Source: Coprinus comatus (taxonomy: Eukaryota > Basidiomycota > Agaricomycetes > Agaricales > Agaricaceae). Taken from it: a stretch of 64,000 bases of DNA. The DNA is taken from positions 434,001 through 498,000 of the forward strand of contig JAWPGT010000017.1 of NCBI GenBank assembly GCA_034638255.1, read 5' to 3'. Each line of letters starts with the position of its first letter. Positions within the stretch are counted from its first letter, which is position 1. The notes below the pieces were generated by a model, which was not told the origin of the DNA, did no database searches, and worked only from the letters and a program-made list of their open reading frames with translations. Positions 11,589 through 23,623 of the stretch are shown here, in pieces. The position numbers were made by a program, and so were the translations under genes.

Positions 11589-12403
11589 ATGGTCTTGGGG
11601 CTGTTCAAGAAACTCAAGGCCATGCTTCCTGGTCTTCGAAGGACCAGCAATCGAGCAGGCTCATCTGAAACATCTAGGTCATCAACATCTCTGAGGCGGC
11701 GTTTATGGAACATGAAATTATTTGAAGAATCCTACGATGTTTTACCACCTAGTGTTACCATTTCGGAGCCATTTTCCTTACACGGTACTAGAAGGAATAG
11801 ATCACACTGGCTTGTCGTTCAGGATCCTGATCTCACGTCATCTAACTCGACTCTTGAAACTCGAGGGTCCAATAGTCCACCATACTCATTGGTACCCTCC
11901 CAAGTTTCAGAAGTGCCTAGTGTACCAGCCGACATTGCAACACATATAGAGCCATTCACATTCACAGGACGTGCACCAACTTGGAGTAGAAGAAACGGAA
12001 CGCGCCGGCTTTTCATTCATAATTCGTCTTCCACGAGATCTAGTTTGGCTACAGTTGTCAATGGAGAAAACGAAAGCATACTAGCAAGGGCTAGTAAATG
12101 CGAGACAAGGCCCTCTCACATATCCCAAGGGACAATATACTAAATACACCCAACGAGGTTGTTGATTCTACATATCAAATGACTGGCACTAGCACTGTTG
12201 CACCCAAAGAAGACCTAATAAATGATTTAGTGGTAGCATTCAACAGTTTGCAACGGAAATTTGATGAGGTACCTACTATTGACGACCAAACCTCCAAAGT
12301 ATATAATTTAAATGACATAGGACCAACGATGATTGAAATCTTTGAAGGCCGGATGGGAATAGCCTGCCGTAGGGGCAGTTGGCGTACGATCCACACTATG
12401 TGA
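11589..12403 (+). CDS. Orphan basic Ser/Thr-rich protein (pair 2, gene B), frame change near 12.1 kb
   Basis: Paralog of the gene at 9859. The start at 11589 gives a basic helix (LFKKLKAMLPGLRRT), an EPF segment with TLETRGSNSPPYS, a second EPF segment and SSSTRSSLATVVNGE, all collinear with gene A. The first frame ends at 12143. The C-terminal helical block (EDLINDLVVAFNSLQRKF), matching the post-intron block of gene A, lies in another frame open only from 12098. A 116-nt intron 12094-12209 (donor GTAAAT) would join them in phase but is longer than usual here; otherwise a one-base deletion is present. The stop is at 12401-12403. Confidence 0.6.
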
Positions 12404-13393
12404 CACTGCCCGATTTCCGCAGGTGTTATAGAGCGTGATGAGTGCAAGGCTTGAGGCGACTCAATGATAAGCACTACTGCGATTGAAACCTATTTATATT
12501 CAAGTTGTTGAATAATTACGAATATTGTATTTTCTCTGTTCTATCAATAAGTCCAAACAATACCCTCTACTCTCAACTTCATTGAGAGGTGAACATCCAA
12601 ATACTATCTCGGATCTCCGACAATGCGACAATGCCCGAGGCGTACACAGCACACACGGCTATATCATATTTCGTTCCGGGCCACTCCTGTATCCTACATC
12701 CTGGAGAAGCGTGACTGAAGCTGTCATACCATAGGATCCGGATTCCGAGCTGGCTCATCCTTCTCCGATTGTCAGGTCTCCGTTTCTATTTTAAAATGAA
12801 CACAAGTGTTCGGTCCTCAAGTACTCCTAAATGCCGCAAATCACACGTATCCGTATTGATTAAACACTAGAAGCTACGCACATTATTATGGATTTGTACT
12901 GGTTGTAATGTGGCGATCGTAATAGCAGAAAACGTTGCTCTATACTTAATCCTGTTCGGTCCTCAGGCGGCGGAGTAGTATCTTTGGAATTACTAGCACC
13001 TGATCAACGTTCTCGCGATTCCACAACTGTATGTTCAAAATGCGTTTTGGACCACAGACTCTTGAAAGTTCACTGAAGGTACGTGGCTCAATCGAGTTAC
13101 TCGAGACGAGCTGAAACCCGAGTGTTCCAGATTTAGAATGTGACTAGGGAGAGATGGCAGACGTCCATCAAGAATTGATTAAGTACATCGTCCGACAAAC
13201 CGCAGATGGGTTCAGAAATAGCGAATGTTTCTTGTTGTTTGAACTGACAGATCTTGGACACCGTCCGGCCTTCTCATCTTCACTCCGTTCGTCTATTACT
13301 CCATGGTCTTATTGGGGCGTCTACTACACAAGAGTATAAAGTCCCTTTGCTGCTTCATCCATCCAGGTATTCCACTTCTTCACACTAGTCTCT
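12404..13393. other. Intergenic
   Basis: Short frames only, none with recognisable protein features. The promoter of the aminotransferase gene must lie at the right end. Confidence 0.4.
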
Positions 13394-15436
13394 ATGGGCA
13401 ATACATTATCCACAAATACCCTACCCTCCTCTCATTCTCAAAATCTTTCCAAGAAACGATCAGTAATTTTCTCCAAGCTCGTTGCCTGCAGCTCCATCTC
13501 GTCCACTCAGAGTACCCATGAGAAACAATCCGGCGGCATACCATTGATCGACGAGCAAGGCCCTTCTACCGAGAACGGGTCTTTAAATTTTGCCTACTCA
13601 CCCTCCTACTCCACCCCATCCGGAAGTACAAATCTTGCATCCTTGGCCTATGAAGAATTCCTTAGGGTATATCCTGGTAAGGAGCACATGTCTCCTAATT
13701 AACCGAAATTGACAGACATGACATGGCTCTAGAGTACCGCTTGACATGGATCCTGGACACTTTAAGAAGAACGGACTTTGCACGCTTGGAAAAAACTGGG
13801 GAAGCTTACGTCGATTATATGGGAGGGTCCCTCTATCCCGACAGTCTCATCAAAGTGCACACCGACTTTCTCAGCAGAAATGTTCTCGGGAATACGCATT
13901 CTGTGAGTAATAGGTAAGTATATGCGTTTTACATTTCATGTAGACAGATCGAGATGCTAAAATCATCTCAAAGTTCCAAGCTTTCGCTGAGGTATGCAGA
14001 CGATGCTCGGTCAGCCACCCTTTCCTTCTTTCGAGCCTCCGATGAATACACGGTCATCTTTACTGCCAATGCTACGGGGGCACTGAAGTTGGTAGGGGAG
14101 TCGTTTCCCTTCAAAAGCGGAAGTGTTTATGTTCTTGGTGAGGACTCGCATAACAGCGTAAGTAAGGTTTCACGAGAATTTTATTATTCATCTGACCATC
14201 CAAACAGGTTAATGGGATCCGCCAATTTGCTTACTCCAAAGGAGCGGAGACAATCTATGTACCATCCATGCTAACCGGAGGTATGGACAAAACCATAGCC
14301 AAGGTGGATCTATATTTGACTCCACGACACCGGACACTAAATCTTGAAATAGGATATACTATTGCGTCATCAACCACAATCTAAGGTTCTCAGCCCCAGT
14401 CTTTTTGCATTGACGGGACAATCCAATGTGACGAATAGCAAGAATGATTTGTCGTTGATTAAATATGCAGCTTCTTTGGGGTACCATACTCTCCTTGATG
14501 CTGCGGCACTCGCTCCTACTTCTACATTTTCCATCACGGATATCGGGGTTGATGCAATGGCCATTTCATTCTACAAGATGTTTGGTTTTCCGACAGGTGT
14601 GGGGGCATTAATTGTGAAGAAATCGTTTTTGGCACAGTTACAACGACCTTGGTTCGCCGGTGGCACAGTTGATGTGGTTCAGGTCCCTGGAAGTGTCGTA
14701 ACTAGAGCTCACAAGCTCCATGAACAATTCGAGGTCAGTGGCAATTTACTCAGCGCTAGTACTGTCGGATTGACGTGGAATCGGTCACAGGACGGAACAA
14801 TCAACTATCTCACTTTACCTGTTGTGACTGACGGACTAAGATTTCTCACTGCATATTTGCCATTCTTGCCTCTCCGTCTATCTTGCCTTGTAGATTTCCT
14901 GACCACCACCCTATCCCAAATACGACATGAGACAACTCAAATCCCTGTGTGCAAAATTCTATCTCGACTGTCAAGCAAAAGACTCAAGTCAATCGGAGTA
15001 CAATCGGATGTTGGCTCAATAGTGTCGCTCATCTTTATAGAAGTAAGTCGTATTGCATACCTCCATAGTTGGCAGAAAACTAACAATGCTATTATAGCCT
15101 GACAACAAACCCATGTCAAACGCCTTTATCGAATACACCGCTGCCAAACACAAAATATCACTACGGACGGGATGCATGTGCAATCCAGGTGGAGCATCAG
15201 CTATCCTTGGGATAGGAGAAGAAATGCAAAAGTTGTATCCGGGAGCAACTCTTTCGGAATTTGAATCCCGCATGGGCCATGAGATAGGTGTGGTTCGGAT
15301 AAGCTTAGGCCTGGCTAGTAACTTTCAGGATGTTTGGAGGGTCTTGGAGTTTGCAACCCTTCTGGGCAAGGACGTTGTGCGGCAAGCGATGTTGAGTCAA
15401 TGGAAGGAAACTTTTTCAATAGGACAAGCGTTGTGA
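13394..15436 (+). CDS. Stand-alone MoCo-sulfurase-like class V aminotransferase
   Basis: Pyridoxal-phosphate enzyme resembling the N-terminal cysteine-desulfurase domain of molybdenum cofactor sulfurase (MOCOS/ABA3). The model join(13394..13676, 13733..13902, 13948..14157, 14208..14303, 14353..15042, 15098..15436) stays in frame for 595 aa. Conserved blocks in order: YEEFLRVYPEY, YVDYMGGSLYP, VIFTANATGALKLVGE, LFALTGQSN, LLDAAALAPT, SFYKMFGFPTGVGAL with the expected PLP lysine in FYK, and RTGCMCNPGGA with the expected persulfide cysteine. In MOCOS a MOSC domain follows; here the protein ends soon after the desulfurase domain. The N-terminus MGNTLSTN fits an N-myristoylation site (Gly2, Ser6). 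The actual sulfur acceptor is unknown. Confidence 0.85.
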
Positions 15437-15470
15437 TGGTTATCATAATTACATGGACTGTGTTGGATTT

Positions 15471-15533
15471 GCTAACTTATGTTTTGCTATTATACACTTC
15501 ATGTGTAACAGGGATCAGGATGTACAGTATCAT
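15471..15533 (+). repeat. Diverged direct repeat, copy 1
   Basis: Shares CTAACTTATGTTTTGCTA, then CTTCATGTGTA and CAGGATGTACA..ATCAT, in the same order and orientation as 17523-17594, with small substitutions and indels. It lies directly after the aminotransferase stop. Confidence 0.6.
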
Positions 15534-17522
15534 ACGCCCAAATGTCAAATTTCTGCTGGTTGTCATTTGTCGCAATTGCCAATAGGGGAGGGTATTAGCG
15601 TTGAATTTGAGTAAAGAGGGGTCGTAGTTTCGATTGATTATCTTCGACTGCGGAATGGTACAGCCTAGGAGTTTGGCGCCCCAAGACTGAAATTAATTCT
15701 TCTGAAGGGTGACCATGCTTCGGGACCAGAAGAAGAGTTTACTTATCCCAACCACGAGGCTGGAAAACTGATGCAGGAAATCCACGGAATCACTCGCTGA
15801 TTGTCCCAAATGAGTAATATCACTGGAAGTGATAGCTGAGTTTTAACAAGATCGCACTAAGGTTTAATATAACCTTGAAGCTGGAAGCTTGTGGATAGTT
15901 CATTAATAAAAGGTCACCGAGAACTTCGCGTTTTCTGATATAAGCTGTGGAAGCTAGCTTCGACAGAACAGGAGTCAGGACACGTAAATTTAACTTCATC
16001 TTATGTACGCATGAAATTCCGATTCCTTGATCTTCTGGTTCATAGTTTGATACTTAGTACTCAGTGTCGTTCTTAAGGTCATAGTCCCGCTCTATTATAA
16101 TTATCTAATCTCCGGCGGTACTAGCCCCAGTGAGCTTGTCGATCGATTTTCTAATTGGTTAACGAAAACTTCGATTTTGGGGGCGAGTGTGATAGGGAGA
16201 TAATTGTTGTAGGTTTGATGTTGTAGATAACTATTTCTTTGCTGATACCGCCAACAATGGAGATATGATCATATATATGGCATATGGAGCGTGTTTCAAA
16301 AGTTGGTTGGCTCGGGCATGTAGCCACCGGCCACCGTCACACTAGAAGAATCAAGGAGTCAGGGTTGGTTCTGAGATAGTGTCTTGAATGCGGTGTCACC
16401 GTGTGGTGGGCCAGGTTTTGTTTTGTTGAGAGTCATACCATTGTTTTGATAAGGGAGGACCGATTCGGAAGGTGCACATATGTCAAAGTTTCAACCACTA
16501 TCATTCTTTGATAATTGTGATAATTTTAAATTTTGCTTCTCATTTTTGCCTCCTTGTGAGATATATTTCTTGGCTATGCCATTGACTTAATCGTTATTGA
16601 TTCCTCTATTATCTACTTCTTGTACAAGATGTGATAAGAGCCGTATGGCACTGAATCAATATATCATCATGATCACATTCCTTTGTATTCTACTCATCAA
16701 GAGGGTTTGATACCAATGTGAGTCATGCGAGATGTTTTTTGCAGTGACCATAAGTATATATGCTTCTTCTCAGGTACTACAGCATCTGAATCTATTTATA
16801 TACCTTATGTAAGTCATAAGCGTTATAGATTTCATGAACCACTTGACTTGAGTCGATTCAATGATTCAATAGGTGAGCCTTTCGCACGCGCCGGAGGCCG
16901 CTGGATACGGGAAGGGTTCGTTGAATATCAAGGAGCCGTAGTGCATATTAGCCATGGTAATGGAGGGGTGGTAGAAGAGTATCAAATTACCTAGTAGGGA
17001 AATGGCATCGTACATGGTGGCGCGTCGACAACAGGGATAAAAGGAACTTGTGGATTGTGACGGAGTCTGCCAGCAACCACTAACACCATATTTGTGACTA
17101 AGGTGAGGAAACTGTACGAACACTAATTGGTGACTGAAGATCAGCGACCTCGGCAACTCTACTTGAACGCTGAATATTCAATGATCCAAAAGGGTTTAAC
17201 CTAGCTATATGTGCCAACTTCAAGGCACGATTATTTTAATGAACTTCTAAGTTTAAAACATACCCAAAGTTAGTCCCATAGTTTGAGGATGTGACTCCCC
17301 GTGGACCGTTGTTATTAACACTTGAATTCGCGCCTTGGAATACTGGTGTCTTGAATTACGAGTACGATATTCCAATACAGGGAATCTAGTACAGCAGTAT
17401 AGAGCTTCAACAGGTATGGTAACAGGCTGGTTATGTTGAGATGATGAGAATGGGAGAGTGCAAAATGACTACGGTGTGACGTCACTCGTGACTCAATAGT
17501 TACTACACACTCGCCGTAACTT

Positions 17523-17594
17523 ACTAACTTATGTTTTGCTAATGTATACTTCATGTGTAGAAGGAACCAGGGGTCCAGGATGTACATTATCATT
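17523..17594 (+). repeat. Diverged direct repeat, copy 2
   Basis: Second copy of the segment at 15471-15533. Its flanks show no coding resemblance to the aminotransferase gene. Confidence 0.6.
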
Positions 17595-17795
17595 TGTCTA
17601 ATTCCAATGTATTATTATCCACATAAAATAATAAACAGGGTCTCTTCAAAACAAAGGACTCTCAGGCAAGAAGCGTTTGAGATTACGGGGTATCATAAAA
17701 CAAGGTGAGAGAAGCAGAGATAAAGCTGAAAGTATAATGTGGGTAAATCTCCAATGAAGCGTATCATAAAACGCAACGTACCAGCGAAAAATGGG

Positions 17796-18328
17796 CTACT
17801 TCGAGCACTTTGCCACCACGAGGTTAGCCTCAATGAAAACGTCGTTATCAATAGCTTCACAAGCAACACTTCCATATTCCTTCATCTCCTCCTCCAACGC
17901 GTCAACATCAGGACAATCAATGAAACTAATATCATGCATCCGACGAACAGCCTCTTTAATCCATACACGACAGGTGAATTTAGGCTCCTTGTTCTTATCC
18001 ACATCAGGAACTTCAGACATAGGAATAAGTTTTAATGTCTCGATTAACTTGTCAAGTGTGAATCCTTTCGTTGGTTTAAGTTCGCCAATGATAGCAGCAG
18101 CACAAACGCCCTGATCAGTGATCAGACTATATTGAGACGCATCGAAAGACCAATCCGCGAAATCGGTAGTTGCATGTAATTTTCTGCCATTATTGTTGTC
18201 AGGATCTGGGATGTAATTATCCAGTGGTATCTATTTGTATCCAAATAGTTGAGAGCGATGATAATCTGAGGGTAGGTAGGGACTGGGTTGATTGTAGGTC
18301 GGACTTGTTGCGTCATTGAATAGTTCAA
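17796..18328 (-). pseudogene. Small protein of a fungal family of unknown function, with one frameshift
   Basis: The protein begins in one frame (YPQIIIALNYLDTNRYHWII, start at 18328 or 18316) and continues in another with DPDNNNGRKLHATTDFADW and on to KFTCRVWIKEAVRRM, ending at 17796. The pattern of a hydrophobic strand, a YHW motif, a middle H-A-T segment and a C-terminal CRxWIKEA helix is what I recall of a widespread fungal family of about 150-170 aa with no known function. The frames meet at about 18203-18208, where CAGATCC would need one more base; no GT...AG intron fits. It is a fresh one-base lesion or a sequence error. The rest is clean. Confidence 0.6.
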
Positions 18329-18781
18329 TGATGTAGCAAGGATGGAGACTTAGGCGGACGTGGTAAATGATCAACAAGTTCTTTAAGTATTAGTGTCCGG
18401 TTCTATATGGTTGGAACAGCGTTAGAAACTGTGCTGTCGTACCCCATGTCGGCATTGTCCGAGCGCAGTACACCTCCACATTTTTGCTATCACTCTACAC
18501 CACAGTTTTAAGCTTGCAGAGATTGGAATTCAATCGTTAAATTTTTTGGAGAGGGTGTAATTGATAACTTTTCATTGATGGTGCTCTACGCTTATATACC
18601 TGGGGTTCAATTATCATAAGTATATATCATTGATATAACACATCCATGACAAGTGTACAGATTTCGTTCAGACAATGGTAAAGATCGTGAGAGAATATTA
18701 CTAATTTGAGAAATCAATAGCACGTGGTAGCTGATAATGTAGAAGGGTTGTCAGTGAGTTGGTAACTTTCAATCTCCTCGC
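18329..18781 (+). promoter_or_regulatory. Divergent intergenic region
   Basis: Lies between the start of the small unknown gene and the USO1 gene, so it should carry both promoters. No clear motif beyond AT-rich stretches was recognised. Confidence 0.4.
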
Positions 18782-21700
18782 ATGGAATTCTTTTCACAGA
18801 CCTATGTCGCCCTCCGAGGACCGGCTGGAGTACCACAAACAGCATCAGAGACAATAGGTCGACTTGTAGACCGTCTTTCCCCCGCAACTCTCTTGGCAGA
18901 TCGTCGAGCAGCAGTTTATGCTCTCAAGGGCCTTGTTCGTGACCATAAGTTGGAGGTTGGAGATCGTGCACTACCGGGACTGTTGGACGTTCTGTCGAAT
19001 GATGCAGAGATAGATGCAGATATTGGAAAGGCTGTTTTGGAAACTCTGATTTTGCTTTGTGAAACTGATGACACCAATACCGAGTTAAGCTACAAGTATA
19101 CCGACATTATCCTTGCCACCGAGAAAACGATCCAAACACTATTCACTCTACTCGGAGACATTGGCTTCTATACACGCTTCTCAACTATACAACTCCTTGC
19201 GATTCTTCTCCAAAACAGGCGACAGGTGGTGCAAAGCTATTTCTTGAAAGCCCCTGCCGGACCAAGAAATGTTATTACCATTCTTGAGGATCAGAGAGAA
19301 ATCATTCGCAACGGTATGAGCCACTCAAACTATACATTGGCTTCCTCTCTGATACGTCATAGAGGCTTTGACTATGGTCCAGGCTCTTGCAGTACAGAGT
19401 CCAGATATCCAGAAGGTCCTTGCGTTTGAAGGTGCTTTCGAAAAGCTATTTAATATTGTCACACGGGAAGGTGGTATAGAAGGGGGTCATGTGTCACAGG
19501 GCGCTTTAGCTTGTGTGGATGCTTTGCTACGCTACAATACACCAAACCAGGTTCGTACCTATAATCTTGTTGCCTTGTCTTAATGTCCGTTGAATTCATG
19601 TTTGACCCCTGTAGAGTTACTTTAGAGAGACTCAACTGCCACCACTTCTATGTTCATTGCTTTTATATCCTCACCATTTGCAGTTACATGAACCTGCGCC
19701 TCAGGAATTCGCGTTGCAGTTTTGGGATACCCAGAAAGGCGTCAATGCAGGACTTGTTATTGGGATTCTTGGTATGCTGATCGGGTCCAAAGGAAGCGGG
19801 GTCAGTGATATGGATGTTGTGTCGTACAATTCGCTAATATCGTAAAGTTAGTCTCAGGAAACATCTGGATTCACTCGCTGCCTTGTTGAGATTGGACTTG
19901 CTTCCAATGCTCCAACTAACTTGAAAACTCAGGTAATCCATCAACAAGCTTATTTCCTGCTTTCTCACCTGATGTATAGTCACTACGTCTACTTCCTCCC
20001 AACCTAAATTTTCCCCTCTCGGAAGTTGTACTGACCCCATATATGCCAGTCCCAGAGACGAATGGTGAGGAGTGGGATCGCTTAGAACCGGCATCCGCAC
20101 TCGATGCGCTAGTGGAGTTGGCTTTACATGGTGAATATAATGGGCTTGATAGTGGAAAGCGTCTCAAAGATGGGCTCGAACTTCGGGCCGCGGCTGCAGC
20201 GGTGTTTGAGGTATGTGTGAAAATATACGATTCGTGTCTGCGTACTAACTATATTCCAGAACTTCTTGCAAAAAGAAGAAATCAAACATGCAATTATACA
20301 GGCTATGTTACCACAAGGCTCGTATTGATTGTTATATCTCTTTCAAAGATTTTACTCATGTAGAACTAGGTGTTGACCAAGCCTCTCATAGTACCCCACT
20401 CTTACAGTCTGTTGCCACATTACCCGATACCTCAACGATTAATCTTGCGCAAATCTCGTCTACACACTTTGCTTGTCTACTTTTCGCCCACCTCCTACGT
20501 TCGTCTCCTCGGTCCAAGGCCTCAGCTAGGCTAATCAAACCTGGTCCACTCCAGCCGTCGAACGATGAGGGACAGTTTTTCGTTCCTGCAGATGGTGGTG
20601 CACCCCCCGCGCAGTCGCAACATGTACCCGACGATGATGATGAGCCTCAGACTTTGATCCAGATTCTGAGTGAGAATCTTTCGCTTGCACTTTTGGCAAG
20701 GTCTCGCGCGGATTGCTCAGATCGCGAGAGCCGTGAATGGGATCGTGTTGCGGTGGGGTACCTCTCCCTCTTGAGCCAATGGCTTTGGGAAGATCCCAAG
20801 TCCGTTCGGGATTTCCTCGACGCTGGAGGATTGGGAACCGTAAGCGTCTCTTCATTCACGATATTGAATGATGTCTGATGCTTTATTCAGTTGGTCGAGC
20901 CTGTTAACCAAGTATCGGAGGCTGACGTTCTTGTACCCTCATTATGCGCTTTCCTATTAGGTATATGCTATGAATTCAACAGAGAACCCGGTGAAATTAC
21001 ACGGTACGTCGTGGTTGCGGGAGCCGTTTGCTACGGTAACTAAAGTTCATCCAGCTCCACAATTCATCCTATCATTAACCGACTTGGTATCGATAATTTG
21101 GTTGGCCAAGTTGCTCGTCTACGAGAAGATGATAGGTTCAGGGTGGTCGGCCCTGATAATGTCGTACAAGCATTACCTACGTTATCAAAAGCTGCTCCAA
21201 ATACTGTTGTTAAACAGGCTGACCGAGAGGAAGCGGAAATCTGGTTTGATTGGGCGTTTATTGACTTCTGGAAATCAAACTACTGTGAGGCAGTTTAATT
21301 TTGCGTTGTTAATTCAATATTGGCTAAAATATGTTTATATTCTAGATAGCGTTCAACGTGGTTTATCCACTGATCCTGACAAGCTTTCAACATCTGCTGG
21401 TATGTCTTTTTACTACTAGTATCTCTGGTAATTTGTTGATGGCCCTAACAATATAGGACAAAACCCAGAGGCAGCTATGCTTATAGCGTCTTTACGTGAA
21501 GTTATACGCAAACAAGCGGAAGAAATTGATGGATTACAGAAGAAATTGTTGGATCAAAATTCACAGCAAGCTGAAGTATGTAGATTTCATCTTGTTATGT
21601 CTGTTAAAATATTGATTCGGAATATAGGTTCCTGCACTTAAGAAACGTGTTACTGAGTTGACGGAAGAGCTTGAGTTTTCTGAAGAAAAACGTAAAGAAG

Positions 21701-21843
21701 TTGAGAAGGAACAGGAAGATTTGTTAGTGTTGTTGGATGAAGTTAGTAGCAAGCGGAAACGAGATAAGGCGAAACTTAGGGAAGCAGGATTGGAAGCTTC
21801 TGAAGATGAAGCAGAAGATAATGAAGGTGAGGATGAGGAGTAG
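18782..21843 (+). CDS. USO1: General vesicular transport factor USO1/p115
   Basis: Tethers ER-derived vesicles to the Golgi, working with Rab1/Ypt1 and SNAREs. Twelve exons give 827 aa: join(18782..19313, 19363..19550, 19615..19800, 19852..19932, 19980..20210, 20260..20317, 20364..20839, 20891..21003, 21055..21284, 21346..21399, 21457..21575, 21628..21843). The armadillo-like head shows family blocks SYFRET, SGFTRCLVEIGLASNAPTN and LCAFLLGICYEFNREPGEIT. A short coiled coil (REVIRKQAEEIDGLQKKL and TEELEFSEEKRKEVEKEQ) and an acidic tail (EDEAEDNEGEDEE) follow, as in p115. The coiled coil is far shorter than that of yeast Uso1. The sixth intron (20318-20363) can only be joined in phase with a GC donor (AAG/GCTCGT). 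Confidence 0.92.
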
Positions 21844-22779
21844 AACTGTAAGTGTATGGGAATACGAGCAAATGAGGGACTTGTGCTTCTTCCTTGGACC
21901 GTGGTTAGCCCCGATTGATTTGTATTTCATCAGGGACGTTTTCTATTATGTTTTTACTCACTGATATACATCGTTGTTGAAAAGGCCGATACCAAACACC
22001 AGCGCTAGTTTCAATGCTTTCGACCATAACAGTCTGGAGCTACTCCGGGATCATATCGTGAAATATCCCCAACCGTTGATTGGAATAGATTTCAACAAGT
22101 GCTCCTTTAAATTTTGCCAAGCCCTGTTTCGACGGTTCGATGGTATAACTTGGATCCTCATAATAGAACAGGGGGACTAGGACCTGTTTAAGTTTTTAAA
22201 TTCGTATAATATGGCGCAAAACCTCGAACCTGATTCAAACCAGCGCCACGTACTTAGGGTCATTCTCGGCTCGCCCCAAATACTTACTGATGGGGTGACC
22301 GGTGCAGTCAGCTGAAATAGAGCGGACCAAGAAGAGGCGGGGATCATTTGTTTTAAAGTAGCCTGATAAGTAGTAGGTGTCTGTGAATGTTTGAATTGTG
22401 GCCAGCGTAACCAGATGCTAACCTTTGTCCTCGTCCAAAATGATTAGGGGGTCGAATGATGCTTCATCTAAATTATGTATAAAACTCAGAATTCGGGAAA
22501 GTGAGTATATGCTCTTCCCTAGGTCTCGCTGCTACTATTATACAAGTGCAACTTCTCGGACCGATCTTTTTCTTGAATGCAAGGTACCTTCGTGGAATGC
22601 AAGCGATGAGTGGTGTTATATTACGTGGGTTATGTCCTTTGTCTAGCTTCAGGGTTACGTAGAGACCTTGTGAAGCCACTAATTACAACAGTTACGTCAT
22701 AGGGTTGAACTGGACTTTTTCACATATTTAAGTTTCGCCTCAATTCCAATTGTGTATTCCAACTCCCCCTTCTCTGACC
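21844..22779. other. Intergenic
   Basis: No supported gene; several short frames lack any protein-like feature. The right end contains the presumed promoter of the small gene at 22780. Confidence 0.4.
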
Positions 22780-23401
22780 ATGAACATTACCAACAACGTA
22801 GAAACATACCAACAAATTAACGCTCCATCTTCATCAAATGGAATTGAAATAGTATCACCAATTCCTCTACCGTATTCGGCGAGAAGCAAAGCGGTCTTAC
22901 GTTCTATGATTTCAACGACCTCAAAGAAATGTGAGCAAGCCTTCTACTAGCTAGCCTTACTCCATTTAACACATCTTTCTTCTCAATCACTAAGATAATA
23001 TGGGCCGACGAACTAATAACAATGTTCCCATTGGAGAAACCCAAAATTCGCCATCAGTAACCGAATCCGATGAAATCACTTTGCAATTTACGAAACCCTA
23101 TATCATGCCAGTCAAACACAGACTCGTAGACATCCAGACTTGTAATTATAAAGCTGGCCCTCATACAATTGATCACCCACCTGTTGAACCAACGCTACAT
23201 ATTAAACCTGTGACACAAGCGACCCTGATGGCTCTAACAGAACCGTTCCTGATGGCTTGGTGTTTGGAATCCGAAATCACAACCGTAAACCCCGAGACGT
23301 CTAGAGTTCGAGAGGATAGGGAGGGTCCGTATTATTATCAATATCAAAGAGCCGACCACGAATCCGATGTTCAAGTTTCTAGAAATCATTGGGGTTATTG
23401 A
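22780..23401 (+). CDS. Orphan small protein
   Basis: No family is recognised. The model join(22780..22930, 22995..23401) uses donor GTGAGC and acceptor CACTAAG and gives 185 aa. The N-terminal part is polar, the middle has a PFLMAWCLESEI segment, and the C-terminus is tyrosine- and charge-rich (YYYQYQRADHES). A leader of TATTTAAG type lies about 50 bp upstream. Lack of homology leaves this uncertain, but an in-phase short intron joining two otherwise truncated frames supports a real gene. Confidence 0.45.
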
Positions 23402-23623
23402 ATTTCATGATGCATTGTGGTCAGATTAAGCGGAGTGTGGACAATATTAATATTTTGTGTTGGGCTTCAACCGGTGGCATGGACAGACCACTCTTTACTG
23501 TAATACTCGTTCTATAATACTTGTTCTTAGTCAGCATTATATTCAGCAACCCTAATTCAACATAATGGTTGGTATAACTATTGGAGAGCATACATTCAGG
23601 TACACACTTCAAATTCTCGATAT

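Larger units (their letters stand above)
15437..17795. other. Long intergenic region with a duplicated short segment
   Basis: About 2.3 kb without a convincing gene. The frame at 16725-16994 has no recognisable features. The segment at 15471-15533, just after the aminotransferase stop, recurs in diverged form at 17523-17594, suggesting the remnant of a local duplication. Confidence 0.45.

Noticed and set aside
14281..14400. Apparent frameshift in the aminotransferase gene, with a tempting DSTTPDTKS reading in another frame
   Set aside because: A 49-nt intron at 14304-14352 (GTGGAT ... CACTAAAT ... AATAG) joins GGMDKTIAK to the SPSLFALTGQSN frame exactly in phase, so no lesion is needed.
16725..16994. 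89-codon frame in the large intergenic region
   Set aside because: No family motif, no paralog in the window, no plausible splice partners and poor leader context.
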